A stretch of DNA of 64,000 nucleotides from Haloferax marinum (GCF_009674625.1 NZ_WKJQ01000001.1:2232001-2296000), one strand, 5' to 3'; numbered from the stretch's first letter, positions 42,526 through 50,618 are shown. The notes: generated from the sequence alone by a model not told the origin. A program made the numbers and translations.

Positions 42526-43647
42526 ATGAAAAAGTCAGGAACCCTGCTCGATTTCGCTAAGATTGACACGCTTTCAAAGCTGTCACAATACACCGAGCAG
42601 CGGGTACAACGTGAAGACGACCCTGTTAGAGCAATAACCTTCGTTTCAGAACGACCGCCCGTCGATGTTTTTGACGAATTTGACCCATCCGGTTTCCGCA
42701 TCGAACTCGAAGACCAAGGCGAGTTCATAACCGCTTCTCTCACCCGTCGGCTGAAGGGCCAAGGTGAGGAATACGACGATGACGGATATCGGTATGTAGA
42801 GGGTGAATTCTACCTCTTTGCACACGACAACTCTGACGTCTATACTGCATACACAATCTCAGACAGCGACTTCTACAACTACGGACTCAAGCGGTACCTC
42901 CAAGCCCTCCCACCAGAACTATCGTTGTCTTTCATGGATAGCGGCGACCTTCGGCGCCTGTTCGAAGCACTCGATGACAGTATTGATGGTCAACTCATCG
43001 CAACAAGGGCGGTCATCAAGTCTCCAGGTGCGAACACAGATGTTCGGTATTTCGACGACACTGATTACTTCGAGGTGTTCAACTCACCAGAAGTCGCTGA
43101 AGAAGATTACTACGTAGACAAGTTGGAGTTTGAAGTCAGGCAGTCATCTCGAGACTTCAGTGGACAAGTCTCTCGAAAGGCTGAGTCTCGCTTCGTGAAC
43201 GGCGAGAGCGCAATTTACTTCCAACTCTTGTTGGAGAACATTGCCTCACTTATTTCCGACAAGAGCGACCTATTTTCCAACCGATCACGTGAATACGGCT
43301 CCAGAGAGGCCGAACCAATACAAATCACTTACCGAGAAGGAGCAATCGAAGGGCGCGAAGAGAACTACCGGTTAATCCGTGCGCTGGACGGTCTGAGCAA
43401 ATCTTCGGTCACGGTCTATCACGACAACCCGTATATGCACGCCTCTGTCCTCGACTTCAACGATGGAACCACAGCAGATGTATTTCTAACCTCCGACAGC
43501 AATGTTTCCATTATCCCTGGGTTCAATGCCTCGCAGCGAGCCCTCTCCCGAATCACCGACCAGATTCTTGAGGGCTTCCGTGAAGGTGACCTCTCCGTTG
43601 GGCGTGGGTCTAAACGAGATTTTGACGACTACTTTTCAGAGGGGTAG
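42526..43647 (+). CDS. Unrecognised protein, first gene of a three-gene cassette
   Basis: 373 residues, acidic, with no membrane segment or signal peptide. It appears alpha/beta, with features such as AITFVSERPPVDVFDEFDPS, GEFYLFAHDNSDVYTAYTIS, a central KLEFEVRQSSRDFSGQVSRK, and a C-terminal GFNASQRALSRITDQILEGF. I recognise no family. The next gene starts 6 bp after its stop and a 4-TM gene follows, so the three are translated together. A cytoplasmic sensor or effector role in a defence cassette is inference from the architecture and its place in an island with other defence-type genes. Confidence 0.75.
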   Translation: MKKSGTLLDFAKIDTLSKLSQYTEQRVQREDDPVRAITFVSERPPVDVFDEFDPSGFRIELEDQGEFITASLTRRLKGQGEEYDDDGYRYVEGEFYLFAHDNSDVYTAYTISDSDFYNYGLKRYLQALPPELSLSFMDSGDLRRLFEALDDSIDGQLIATRAVIKSPGANTDVRYFDDTDYFEVFNSPEVAEEDYYVDKLEFEVRQSSRDFSGQVSRKAESRFVNGESAIYFQLLLENIASLISDKSDLFSNRSREYGSREAEPIQITYREGAIEGREENYRLIRALDGLSKSSVTVYHDNPYMHASVLDFNDGTTADVFLTSDSNVSIIPGFNASQRALSRITDQILEGFREGDLSVGRGSKRDFDDYFSEG

Positions 43648-43653
43648 ACACGC

Positions 43654-44808
43654 ATGGGTGAGGAGGAGTACCGAGAATGCGTTGACGCTACCTTCGAGAG
43701 CTTTCGAACCTACGATCAATATGTCGACGTCGTCTCCAGCTGGGAACACTTTCTCACCGAACAGTACGATACCAATGACACGTTCTATTTCGATCGTTTC
43801 CCGGCATATTTCCCATCTGATTCGGATACATCGTTAGAACCCAGTTTCTCGGCACTGTTCAACGAGGACTATGGAATCGTATTTGATGTAAACCAAAAGC
43901 TTCCATCAGTCGAATCCCAATTTGAAACCAGACTCAACGAGCTGGAGCAATACGACCAAGACTTGCAGTTCCGCACTGGAAACGGTGATCTGGTCACCCC
44001 TTCACAGCACGATATCGCGCTGTTAATTCACGGGGATAACTTCCAAACCGAGAAGCTCCGGATCAGGAATGCACTTGAGGATGGTGAGTTGGATGTGGAG
44101 TCGAATCTGGTGTTGTTGAGCTACCAGTACATCGATCAGGATACTAACCCAAAGTACCAGTTCCAGAGGGCCTCGATGGTCGGGGATAACTTCGGAGATG
44201 ACGCCCTACCCGACGCCCTTCAGATGAGTACTCGAATGTCGATGGAGGGGGGTACGTTTGAGAATATCAACATTCCGGCAGAGGTTTTCTACGACCGAAA
44301 GGCTACCGGGGTGTTGTTTAACACTGAGCCACCGTCACTGTATCTTGCGTGCTATGTCTGGCATACGGTGTTCTATGACCTCTTAGACGATGACCAAAGA
44401 ATTGTCTGGCAGCGAAGAGACCCGACTAAGACCCTCGACTTGGTCGTCGATGTTAGTGACCTTACAGAGCGTCTGAACCGGGACTACATCCCAGGCGGCG
44501 GTGTGCATGAAAAATGGGTAGACAATACGTTGGAGTACATGTGTGTTGCCGAAACTGCAGAGAAAATCTCCGATGGTGAGTACTACGTGAAGTTCCGGAA
44601 TCTACGAGACAAGCGTAGAGAGTACAATGACACGCTCAGCGACCGGAGTGAACACTCGGATTTAGCCCACCTCTTCGCTGAGTGGCACTGTGAGAATACA
44701 GTTGAGTTGGAGAATAGAGAACTGAATGAATTGGTGAAGGCAGATTCAGCGAACGGGCCCAATAAGCCTCGAGAAGACCTCACACAACCTGAACTCGGAG
44801 AGTTCTGA
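43654..44808 (+). CDS. Unrecognised protein, second gene of a three-gene cassette
   Basis: 384 residues, acidic and soluble. LEPSFSALFNEDYGIVFDVN followed by QKLP (residues about 60-85) resembles the Asp-X(n)-(D/E)XK strand pair of PD-(D/E)XK nucleases, but the second motif is DVNQK rather than ExK, so this is a weak lead only. The C-terminal third has a basic patch FRNLRDKRREY then a helical acidic tail. Starts 6 bp after the first gene and ends 5 bp before the third. Confidence 0.75.
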   Translation: MGEEEYRECVDATFESFRTYDQYVDVVSSWEHFLTEQYDTNDTFYFDRFPAYFPSDSDTSLEPSFSALFNEDYGIVFDVNQKLPSVESQFETRLNELEQYDQDLQFRTGNGDLVTPSQHDIALLIHGDNFQTEKLRIRNALEDGELDVESNLVLLSYQYIDQDTNPKYQFQRASMVGDNFGDDALPDALQMSTRMSMEGGTFENINIPAEVFYDRKATGVLFNTEPPSLYLACYVWHTVFYDLLDDDQRIVWQRRDPTKTLDLVVDVSDLTERLNRDYIPGGGVHEKWVDNTLEYMCVAETAEKISDGEYYVKFRNLRDKRREYNDTLSDRSEHSDLAHLFAEWHCENTVELENRELNELVKADSANGPNKPREDLTQPELGEF

Positions 44809-44813
44809 TACGA

Positions 44814-45470
44814 ATGGACGGTGATGCCCAAGTAGTGATTGAAAGGCGATTTTCTGCAAAGGAAGACTTGGCTGATCGGTATCAGGAGATGCTGGACAGT
44901 CAGTTGTCTGCAATTGAAAATTTCGACACAAAGGCTTGGAGGGCAGCACGGCTGGTTGGGATTCTACTGGGTGTACTTTTCACTGGTGTGTCGGTCTTCT
45001 CTTCAGAGGTTTCTGTGGAATTGACTGTAGAGTATCTCCCAGTAATCATAGCAGTAGGTTCTGGGGTTTCGGCACTGATTATTTCCCTCATCTTTGCTGC
45101 GTTGTGTATTCTAAGTACAACAGCTGGGTTCGGCCTCAGGGTGGAACTTGCAGATGCCCTCAACGAGGGTGAAGTCAATGAGGAGGACTATCCTGGGATT
45201 GTCACAAAGAGCTACTCAAAGAATATCGAGAACAACATCAAAGTAATGCGGGCAAAGGGGAGTCGGCTCCGATATGCTCTTTCTGCGCTGGTTGCTGGTA
45301 TTCTAATGCTTTCGACGGCAGGGATTTTTCTCTTCGTGACGCTTACGTATTGGACTCAGATTGGATTCTTGGTCGTTGTCGCGGCATTGATTGTGTGGAT
45401 CCTATACTACATCCTGACGATGCAGTATTCTGTGTTGGAGACTGAAGATGATGACACCGATGGAGACTGA
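44814..45470 (+). CDS. Four-TM protein, third gene of a three-gene cassette
   Basis: 218 residues. A cytoplasmic N-terminal helix of about 45 residues leads into a TM pair (LVGILLGVLFTGVSVFS; YLPVIIAVGSGVSALIISLI with following FAALCIL). A charged helical segment of about 60 residues and a second TM pair (YALSALVAGILMLSTAGIFL; IGFLVVVAALIVWILYYIL) follow, then an acidic tail. This two-pair layout resembles SLATT-like or KwaA-like membrane partners of antiviral cassettes, though no homology is claimed. It begins 5 bp after the second gene. Confidence 0.75.
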   Translation: MDGDAQVVIERRFSAKEDLADRYQEMLDSQLSAIENFDTKAWRAARLVGILLGVLFTGVSVFSSEVSVELTVEYLPVIIAVGSGVSALIISLIFAALCILSTTAGFGLRVELADALNEGEVNEEDYPGIVTKSYSKNIENNIKVMRAKGSRLRYALSALVAGILMLSTAGIFLFVTLTYWTQIGFLVVVAALIVWILYYILTMQYSVLETEDDDTDGD

Positions 45471-45586
45471 GTTCGTGCCTGCCAACTGCTCGTTGTATCT
45501 GTGAATAGGTAAAAAGACGACCGAGAACGGAATTCTACAGGCTAAAAGTAGGGGGTAACCATATTTGTGAGACGACTTCCTCGCGT

Positions 45587-46357
45587 CTATTGTCGTAGTG
45601 TTTCTAAACCAGAAGGATATTCGACACTGTATTCTTCTGCATCGGTCAGATACGCTTCCCTTCGGGAGAGAATATTTGCGATGGTTCCTTGACCGATACC
45701 GGTCTCGTCTTCAATCTCGCGGTAGGTCGCGCCACCGTCACGAAGGGACAGAACACGGAGTGCTCGCCGAAAGTCGTCCCCAGGTACCTGTGCAGTCTTC
45801 GCATTGTTGTATGTGTAGCCGTACTTCGGTCGACCAAGGTCATCACCACGTTCTTTCTTCCGTTCGATAGCGCGGATGGCGTCCTCGATTTCTTGTTCTT
45901 TCTGCTTGCGAGCAATCAGGTGTTCAACGCTGCTGCCGACACTATCGACTTCGTTGTCGTCTTTCCACAGTACGAATTCAGCGTTACCGAATACGGTCGC
46001 TGCGCGTTTGATTTCGTTGAAGAAATCGTCGCGACTGATGCGATTCTTGTCTTTTCCAATGACGTACTGAAACTTGCCGGTCTTGAGCTCCGCGAGGAGT
46101 GTTTGGATGTCCCCGTTTTGGTCGAGGAGCTCGCCGTCGTACTCGTTTGGGTTGCGAGTGTATGTTGAGAACCCGGTGTGAATGCCGATGTCAATAATTT
46201 CCACTTGCGCTCCGGTGCCGAATAGGCCGATGCCGCTAGCGTGACAGTCAACGAGGGAGCAGGCAATTCGTGGGAGAACTTCTCGTTGTTCACGTAGGGA
46301 CTCCTTCGCACTGTCTCCCTGACTTGACCTAATGAGAACAACAGCACGTTCACTCAT
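45587..46357 (-). CDS. Serine recombinase (resolvase/invertase family)
   Basis: 256 residues from the ATG at 46357. The N-terminal catalytic domain begins RAVVLIRSSQGDSAKESLREQ with the nucleophile Ser in the RSS motif; the arginine region reads GKDKNRISRDDFFNEIK. After an acidic linker helix a C-terminal GRPKYGYTYNN and YREIEDETGIGQGTIANILS form the DNA-binding helix-turn-helix. It cuts and rejoins DNA at short sites, as resolvase, invertase or small-element integrase. Its start overlaps the AbrB-like gene by 8 bp. It is the only recombinase seen in the accessory region. Confidence 0.85.
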   Translation of the reverse strand: MSERAVVLIRSSQGDSAKESLREQREVLPRIACSLVDCHASGIGLFGTGAQVEIIDIGIHTGFSTYTRNPNEYDGELLDQNGDIQTLLAELKTGKFQYVIGKDKNRISRDDFFNEIKRAATVFGNAEFVLWKDDNEVDSVGSSVEHLIARKQKEQEIEDAIRAIERKKERGDDLGRPKYGYTYNNAKTAQVPGDDFRRALRVLSLRDGGATYREIEDETGIGQGTIANILSRREAYLTDAEEYSVEYPSGLETLRQ

Positions 46358-46553
46358 CGTCCTCACCGTTTTCGTCGCGTTCGACGAACTCCACTTCGAC
46401 CGCACCCGTATCCGGATTAACCGACCAGTGAATCTCCAAATTTTCCGCCGGAGGTGCACCTTTGATCATGCGTAGGGGTTGGGGGATGGTAGTAGCGACA
46501 CTGGACTGGCCGCGTGGCCATGCTTTCGTCTTGTATGTAATCCGTTCTGTCAT
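46350..46553 (-). CDS. Small AbrB/SpoVT-like protein
   Basis: 67 residues: a strand-rich start (ITYKTKAWPRGQSSVATTIP) followed by QPLRMIKGAPPAENLEIHWS and a final strand VEVEFVERDE. This is the swapped-hairpin AbrB/MazE pattern (strand, TIPxPLR helix, strand). It overlaps the recombinase start by 8 bp, so it may regulate that operon or be its accessory DNA-binding protein. Family assignment is moderate. Confidence 0.6.
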   Translation of the reverse strand: MTERITYKTKAWPRGQSSVATTIPQPLRMIKGAPPAENLEIHWSVNPDTGAVEVEFVERDENGEDDE

Positions 46554-46918
46554 GATTAGAGGGCGTTTCAGGCTGGTTCTATTGTGCCTTACTCTATGTA
46601 TTATTGTGTGCCTTATCTTTATAAGTAATTGGGGTTAGTGTAGGCCGCTGAGAAAACCCCGGTATTCTGAGCAGGAGCGTTCGAGGAAGCAATGGGCGTT
46701 TATCGGACAGGTGTCTTCGAAAAGTGAGGCAAGAGAAGGAGATGTTCTGTCGGCTAGTTTTTCTTTGAAACGTGGGGTTTCGACAGGGTAGAGAGGCCGT
46801 CTCAGGGGTCATCGCGAATCGCGGGTTTGCCACAGACGGCACAGTCGTGGTCATTCATGCTAATGTGTTGATTCAGAGGTGTCAAAAGAATAGCCACGGT
46901 CAATGGTCGACCGGTGTT
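46554..46918. other. Intergenic region; possible 18-codon micro-ORF
   Basis: 365 bp with no ordinary gene. On the minus strand 46802-46858 encodes MNDHDCAVCGKPAIRDDP and stops, a tiny CxxC-bearing frame that may be the relic of a zinc-ribbon protein. Otherwise featureless. Confidence 0.3.
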
Positions 46919-47089
46919 TCACCAGATATCGGCAGAGCGACGACCAGCTTGGAACGCGACTATGAGCACAGTCAGGAATATTAGTGTCAAGCCCTGTGAC
47001 CGCCCGATTAGCCCCTCCAAGATTAACACGCCAAATAGAATCATGCCGACGGGGAGTAAGAACCGAGAGACTTCACGCGCGATGTTCAT
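46919..47089 (-). CDS. Small two-TM protein (56 residues)
   Basis: From the ATG at 47089: MNIAREVSRFLLPVGMILFG and a second hydrophobic segment GLTLIFLTVLIVAFQAG, ending with basic RRSADIW. The longer upstream frame has no sensible start. It lies 41 bp downstream of the zinc-finger gene on the same strand. No family recognised. Confidence 0.55.
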   Translation of the reverse strand: MNIAREVSRFLLPVGMILFGVLILEGLIGRSQGLTLIFLTVLIVAFQAGRRSADIW

Positions 47090-47130
47090 GTAGGGTTGTC
47101 TAGACTTCGAGAAGTATAGAACCGGTGCAC

Positions 47131-47364
47131 TCACGCGGGGGTACTTCCAATGTAAGTCAGAATGCTCTGCTGCTCGGACGTGTCTTCCCGGTCGGGGCGA
47201 CCGTTTGCAATGCAGCGTTCGCAAACCCAGTATTCGTCGTCTTCGAACCAGATTCTGCGCCCTTCGCAGAATACTTTGTAGCGGTCACAATCAGCACAAA
47301 AGTCTCTGCGTTCTCGTTCGTCAATTGCGCGTTGCGTCTTTGGAGGGTGTCTATGAGTTGTCAT
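47131..47364 (-). CDS. Small zinc-finger protein
   Basis: 77 residues. Two CxxC pairs, CADC and CERC, separated by about 20 residues with an additional Cys (KVFCEGRRIW), form a probable zinc ribbon. The N-terminus is basic and His-rich. Such short zinc-finger proteins are common in haloarchaeal plasmids and viruses. Function unknown. Confidence 0.65.
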   Translation of the reverse strand: MTTHRHPPKTQRAIDERERRDFCADCDRYKVFCEGRRIWFEDDEYWVCERCIANGRPDREDTSEQQSILTYIGSTPA

Positions 47365-47404
47365 AGAGAGGGGAGGCGAACAGTACGGGGACTGTTTCGA
47401 TGAG

Positions 47405-47467
47405 AACCGTGGCAGGAGTCGAACCTGCCGTAAACGACCGGTACGGGGGGAAACTCGCCGGACGGTT
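47405..47467 (-). ncRNA. tRNA-like structure at the 3' end of a gene
   Basis: On the minus strand AACCGT (47467-47462) pairs with ACGGTT (47410-47405). Inside are a hairpin CCGTA/TACGG and a T-arm-like hairpin GGCAGG-TTCGA-CTCCTGCC (47429-47411). The T-loop follows the tRNA GGTTCRANYCC rule, but there is no normal D arm. It starts at the stop codon of the 135-residue gene. It could be a tRNA remnant marking an attachment site, a processing signal or a tRNA mimic. Confidence 0.4.
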
Positions 47468-47873
47468 AGTCTGCGATACTGATGTTGTCAAGCGTTGTCT
47501 GTCGCGACGAGTGCTCGTCAGATTCATCGATATTTTCAGCGTCATCGTCACCAACAGCGACATCGCTCGATTCTGGGTTCTTCGGTGGGAAATCGTTCTG
47601 ATTGTATGCAAACATTCGGACGGCGTCGAGGACGATTTCGTTGTCAAGCGCGTCAGGATGGTCACTGCGGTCTTCCATCCCGAGGTCGACGCATACGTCC
47701 CAGCCTTCTCGTGTGAGACAGAATAACTGTAGACTGGTTACGGTACTCCCAGAGAGCTCGATTTGCATTCTGGCGTATCGTTCTGAGTGTTCGTAAACGC
47801 GTTCTGTTGGGGTTTCGAGGAGGGATTCCCAGGAATCTGAGAGTGGGATTGTGTCGTTGATGTTACGCAACAT
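47466..47873 (-). CDS. Hypothetical acidic protein
   Basis: 135 residues from the ATG at 47873 (an ATG at 47885 is also in frame). A folded N-terminal half (YEHSERYARMQIELSGSTVT, LFCLTREGWDVCVDLGM) is followed by a disordered acidic C-terminus. Its start overlaps the stop of the next upstream gene by 11 bp, so the two form an operon. No family recognised. Confidence 0.6.
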   Translation of the reverse strand: MLRNINDTIPLSDSWESLLETPTERVYEHSERYARMQIELSGSTVTSLQLFCLTREGWDVCVDLGMEDRSDHPDALDNEIVLDAVRMFAYNQNDFPPKNPESSDVAVGDDDAENIDESDEHSSRQTTLDNISIAD

Positions 47874-48234
47874 GGAGGTCTCCATTGGGCGAGTAGATGT
47901 CTTCGATTTCTTGTTGCAGAGCGGCAATCCACTCGGAAACGAAAAAGAATGCGAGGTCGTACGTCTCTTGGCCGTCTACATCGTCGAATCCAATCACGGA
48001 CGCGAATCCGTAGTCTCGATTGACGTCAATATGCCGGTGAACTTCGATGTCTAGTTTTTCCCAGATGAACGGTTTTTTGGGGTCTGCTGCCGCGATTTCG
48101 AGGACTTCGGTTTTGTCGAAGAAGTCGAGAGTTTTGTTGTATGATTCTGTTTTGTGGATGGTCTGTTCAGATTCTGGAAGCACGTTGTAGTGTTCGGCGA
48201 GTTTTTCAGCGCGACTTTTTTGTATATTTTTCAT
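47863..48234 (-). CDS. Hypothetical protein
   Basis: 123 residues. It begins with a basic helix (KNIQKSRAEKLAEHYNV) and has a strand-rich core (ASVIGFDDVDGQETYDLAFF). TTTTTATTCG at 48262-48271 gives a short leader. Divergent from the 94-residue gene across about 108 bp. No family recognised. Confidence 0.6.
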   Translation of the reverse strand: MKNIQKSRAEKLAEHYNVLPESEQTIHKTESYNKTLDFFDKTEVLEIAAADPKKPFIWEKLDIEVHRHIDVNRDYGFASVIGFDDVDGQETYDLAFFFVSEWIAALQQEIEDIYSPNGDLHVA

Positions 48235-48342
48235 ATCTACAGATTAAGTTAAGGAATATACGAATAAAAACCTTTGTCAGATACTGGAATTTCAGACAGT
48301 TCTCGCCACACAACTTATTTGTACCCAACACAATGTGAAAAT

Positions 48343-48627
48343 ATGGGACAACGAGCTCTCCTCACAGAACGCGAACGAGAAGTCATCCAAGGAACTGACA
48401 TCAACGATATTGAGAACGTCAACGCCTACAAACAGAAGATAAGAACACGTGTGCGCAAACGAATCAAAAACCTCGAAGATGACATAGAAATCCTCTCAGA
48501 AGAGGAACCCGAACTAGCCGACGGCGCCCGCCGATCAGTATGCGGGCCAAGCCCGATGTTCGAACAAGTAAGAGATGAAATCAGAGAGCTCCGAGAGAAG
48601 CTCCACAGTGAGACAGGGAAGGTATGA
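48343..48627 (+). CDS. Small coiled-coil haloarchaeal protein
   Basis: 94 residues from the ATG at 48343; ACTTATTTG about 28 bp upstream gives a leaderless message, so the longer frame from 48274 is rejected. RALLTEREREVIQGTDINDI then a long charged helix (KQKIRTRVRKRIKNLEDDIE) and a second helix at the C-terminus. The pattern recurs in small haloarchaeal proteins that I know only as hypothetical. Possibly DNA-binding (inference). Confidence 0.65.
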   Translation: MGQRALLTEREREVIQGTDINDIENVNAYKQKIRTRVRKRIKNLEDDIEILSEEEPELADGARRSVCGPSPMFEQVRDEIRELREKLHSETGKV

Positions 48628-48878
48628 TAACATCTCAAAGAGCAGAAAATAACCAACTCAATCAATGCCGGGTTCTACCACTCTCTCGCATGGAACCGAC
48701 GATGATGTCGATGTGGTTTCGATGGCAGGACGTTCGGGCCGCTCCCGACAGTGATTAACGATCTTGAGGTCAGTCAATAGCATCCTCGTTTTCTTCCACA
48801 CTGAGGTCTTCGAACACCATGGTTGAGGTAGAAGATCCAGGAACCAAACAGGTGAAGTCTTGTATGAGAAAACTAGAG

Positions 48879-49757
48879 TCAGCTCCAAGTGGTCGAATCA
48901 ATTTCTGCAACCGCTTTCTGGACGTGTCGTTCCGATACAGTACTCTCGCCTGTGAGAGACGCTTCGGCACCGGCTCGTAATAACAACTCCTGAGCACCAC
49001 GAGGTGTTGCGTTCCGTTCGACAGCGATTTTAGCACATAGTTCGAGAATTCCTTCACTTACAGCTCCGGATTTAAACGCAACTGCTGCCTTCTGCGTGAG
49101 AATTCTAGCCGTCTCTTCTTGCGAGTAGCAGTTGAGTTCTAGGTGTATCGGCCCACCATCAACAAAGCAGCCTGCCAGTTTTTCATACCGTTCCTTGTAC
49201 GAGAGAAAAGCCAGACCTAGAGGGGGTTCTGTCGCTTCATTTCGCAATGGGAGAAGAACTTCTCTGATAATACTCTCTACTGGTGCTGTGAGCGTAAACT
49301 CGTCTATGATAACGATAACTGGGGTAGAGAGCGTCTGGAGTCGTTCCTGGATTTTTCCTCGGACTACCTCCTCCGAAGGCTTGCAACGGAGGGAAGGGGC
49401 ATCGGTTGGGGAAGGCAGTTGATCGTCGAAACAACGACAGAGCAGGCGTAATGCGTTTCCACTCTTTGTCTGGTTCATCTGTTTGATCCAGACCGTCGAC
49501 ATCGTACTGTTACTGGTGTTCGGCTTTCGTTCCCACTCAAAGCAGTGTTTCGTGAGATAGGTTTTCCCACTCCCAGTAGGCCCAGAAAGGAAGACTACAG
49601 GTGGAACCTTTCCCTTCTCCAAGATGTCGACTACCGAACCAAGAGCGGAAAGTGCCGTTTGTTGGTTGATTGGTGCCTCATCTAACTTCTTCAAGCCTTT
49701 GAGTGCGGAATAGTCCTCAAATATTCGAGTATCCGGGATATCATCGAAGGGGGACAT
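48879..49757 (-). CDS. Orc1/Cdc6-like AAA+ ATPase without winged-helix domain
   Basis: 292 residues. Walker A GPTGSGKT is at 59-66 and Walker B VIIDE ends at 152; sensor-like positions and a helical lid (ATPRGAQELLLRAGAEASLT) follow. The order fits archaeal Orc1/Cdc6, but the usual C-terminal winged-helix domain of about 90 residues is absent, and the frame beyond the stop does not supply it. Orc proteins recognise origin recognition boxes and load MCM. It is divergent from an AT-rich region with two inverted ORB-like boxes, as at haloarchaeal origins. Confidence 0.75.
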   Translation of the reverse strand: MSPFDDIPDTRIFEDYSALKGLKKLDEAPINQQTALSALGSVVDILEKGKVPPVVFLSGPTGSGKTYLTKHCFEWERKPNTSNSTMSTVWIKQMNQTKSGNALRLLCRCFDDQLPSPTDAPSLRCKPSEEVVRGKIQERLQTLSTPVIVIIDEFTLTAPVESIIREVLLPLRNEATEPPLGLAFLSYKERYEKLAGCFVDGGPIHLELNCYSQEETARILTQKAAVAFKSGAVSEGILELCAKIAVERNATPRGAQELLLRAGAEASLTGESTVSERHVQKAVAEIDSTTWS

Positions 49758-50074
49758 TGGTGCTACAACTGACTCATCTTACTATAGTTCCACCAGTTCC
49801 GATTCGGCCACCGGCACCTTGGTCTGGCGCTCTTCTCAAGAGCACTGAACTTGTTCGGGTGTCCGACTCCTGGGTATTATTTTCTGACCCGTTCTCGAAT
49901 CACACGATTCGACTAACTCGTCATCCGAGTCGGTGGGGAGATGGAGTAGGCTCAGACAGACTGACGGCTAGTATCCTTGCACTGCAGGTATTACCTCGGG
50001 GATAAATCAGGGTGAAAATCACCCGTAACCAAGCCGACTGATAAGGAATCAGTCAGATCAATCAGGATACAAAC

Positions 50075-50119
50075 ACACACAGAGTGCCACTTCCAGTCTG
50101 AGCACTCACGAAGGGGGGT
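50075..50119 (+). repeat. ORB-like box 1
   Basis: ACACACAGAGT, five bases, TTCCAGTCTG, twelve bases ending in AA, then GGGGGG. It matches box 2 in reverse orientation with the same spacing. G-run plus TTCCAGT is reminiscent of haloarchaeal origin recognition boxes. Confidence 0.6.
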
Positions 50120-50271
50120 ACCCCCTCCCTCGCCAGGACAAATAGCGGCAATACACTTAATACAACACTCCGTATACAATACCGTAGTAGGAACAAAAGT
50201 AAATTTATTACTAGTCCTAAACGTGAGTAACTTAGTCGAGTGAAATCTGAAAATTTTCTTAGTTCACCCCG

Positions 50272-50315
50272 ACCCCCTTTCTGAACAGCCAGACTGGAAC
50301 TGATACTCTGTGTGT
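50272..50315 (-). repeat. ORB-like box 2 (inverted)
   Basis: Read on the minus strand: ACACACAGAGT, five bases, TTCCAGTCTG, twelve bases ending in AA, then GGGGG. Same spacing as box 1, opposite orientation. The DNA between (about 50150-50260) is AT-rich and would serve as the unwinding element. Confidence 0.6.
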
Positions 50316-50587
50316 CTCGACATGATTCTGTAATAACATAACACATATCATATGTTTCTATGGAACTCATTTAGAGATCACCAGTTCAGAGTTGGCCGTC
50401 ATCACCCACACTTCTGAATACATCTCGGGAGAAGATTCTGGACTAACCCCATCAGAATCAGACCGACCGACTAATTTACGAAACGAGGTGTACCTCGATG
50501 AAGGCTTTCGAGGCGAGAGGTAGATGAAAAAAGGTTGACCAATAATAATAAGTGACTATCAACAGGAGATATTGTAACCCAAAATCG

Positions 50588-50602
50588 ACCGCGTAATGCG
50601 GT
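50588..50602. promoter_or_regulatory. Inverted repeat before the helicase operon
   Basis: ACCGC, GTAAT, GCGGT: a perfect 5+5 inverted repeat, 17 bp upstream of the ATG at 50619 and next to a TATA-like GTTTAATC. A plausible operator for the defence operon. Confidence 0.4.
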
Positions 50603-50618
50603 TGTGTAGGTTTAATCT

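Larger units (their letters stand above)
49758..50618. other. Long AT-rich noncoding region containing a putative replication origin
   Basis: About 860 bp without a supported gene between the Orc-like gene and the helicase operon. It carries two inverted ORB-like boxes (50075-50119 and 50272-50315) around AT-rich DNA, a GGGGGTACCCCC palindrome at 50115-50126, a GGGTGAAAATCACCC inverted repeat near 50019, and an ACCGC-GTAAT-GCGGT inverted repeat just before the helicase gene. Confidence 0.55.

Noticed and set aside
42526-45470. Identification of the three-gene cassette as Kiwa
   Set aside because: The 4-TM protein and gene order are only loosely similar; no KwaB (DUF4868) pattern could be seen in either soluble protein.
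48658-49057. Minus-strand frames downstream of and overlapping the Orc-like gene, as a missing winged-helix domain
   Set aside because: The peptides lack winged-helix patterns and overlap the Orc-like gene in another frame.
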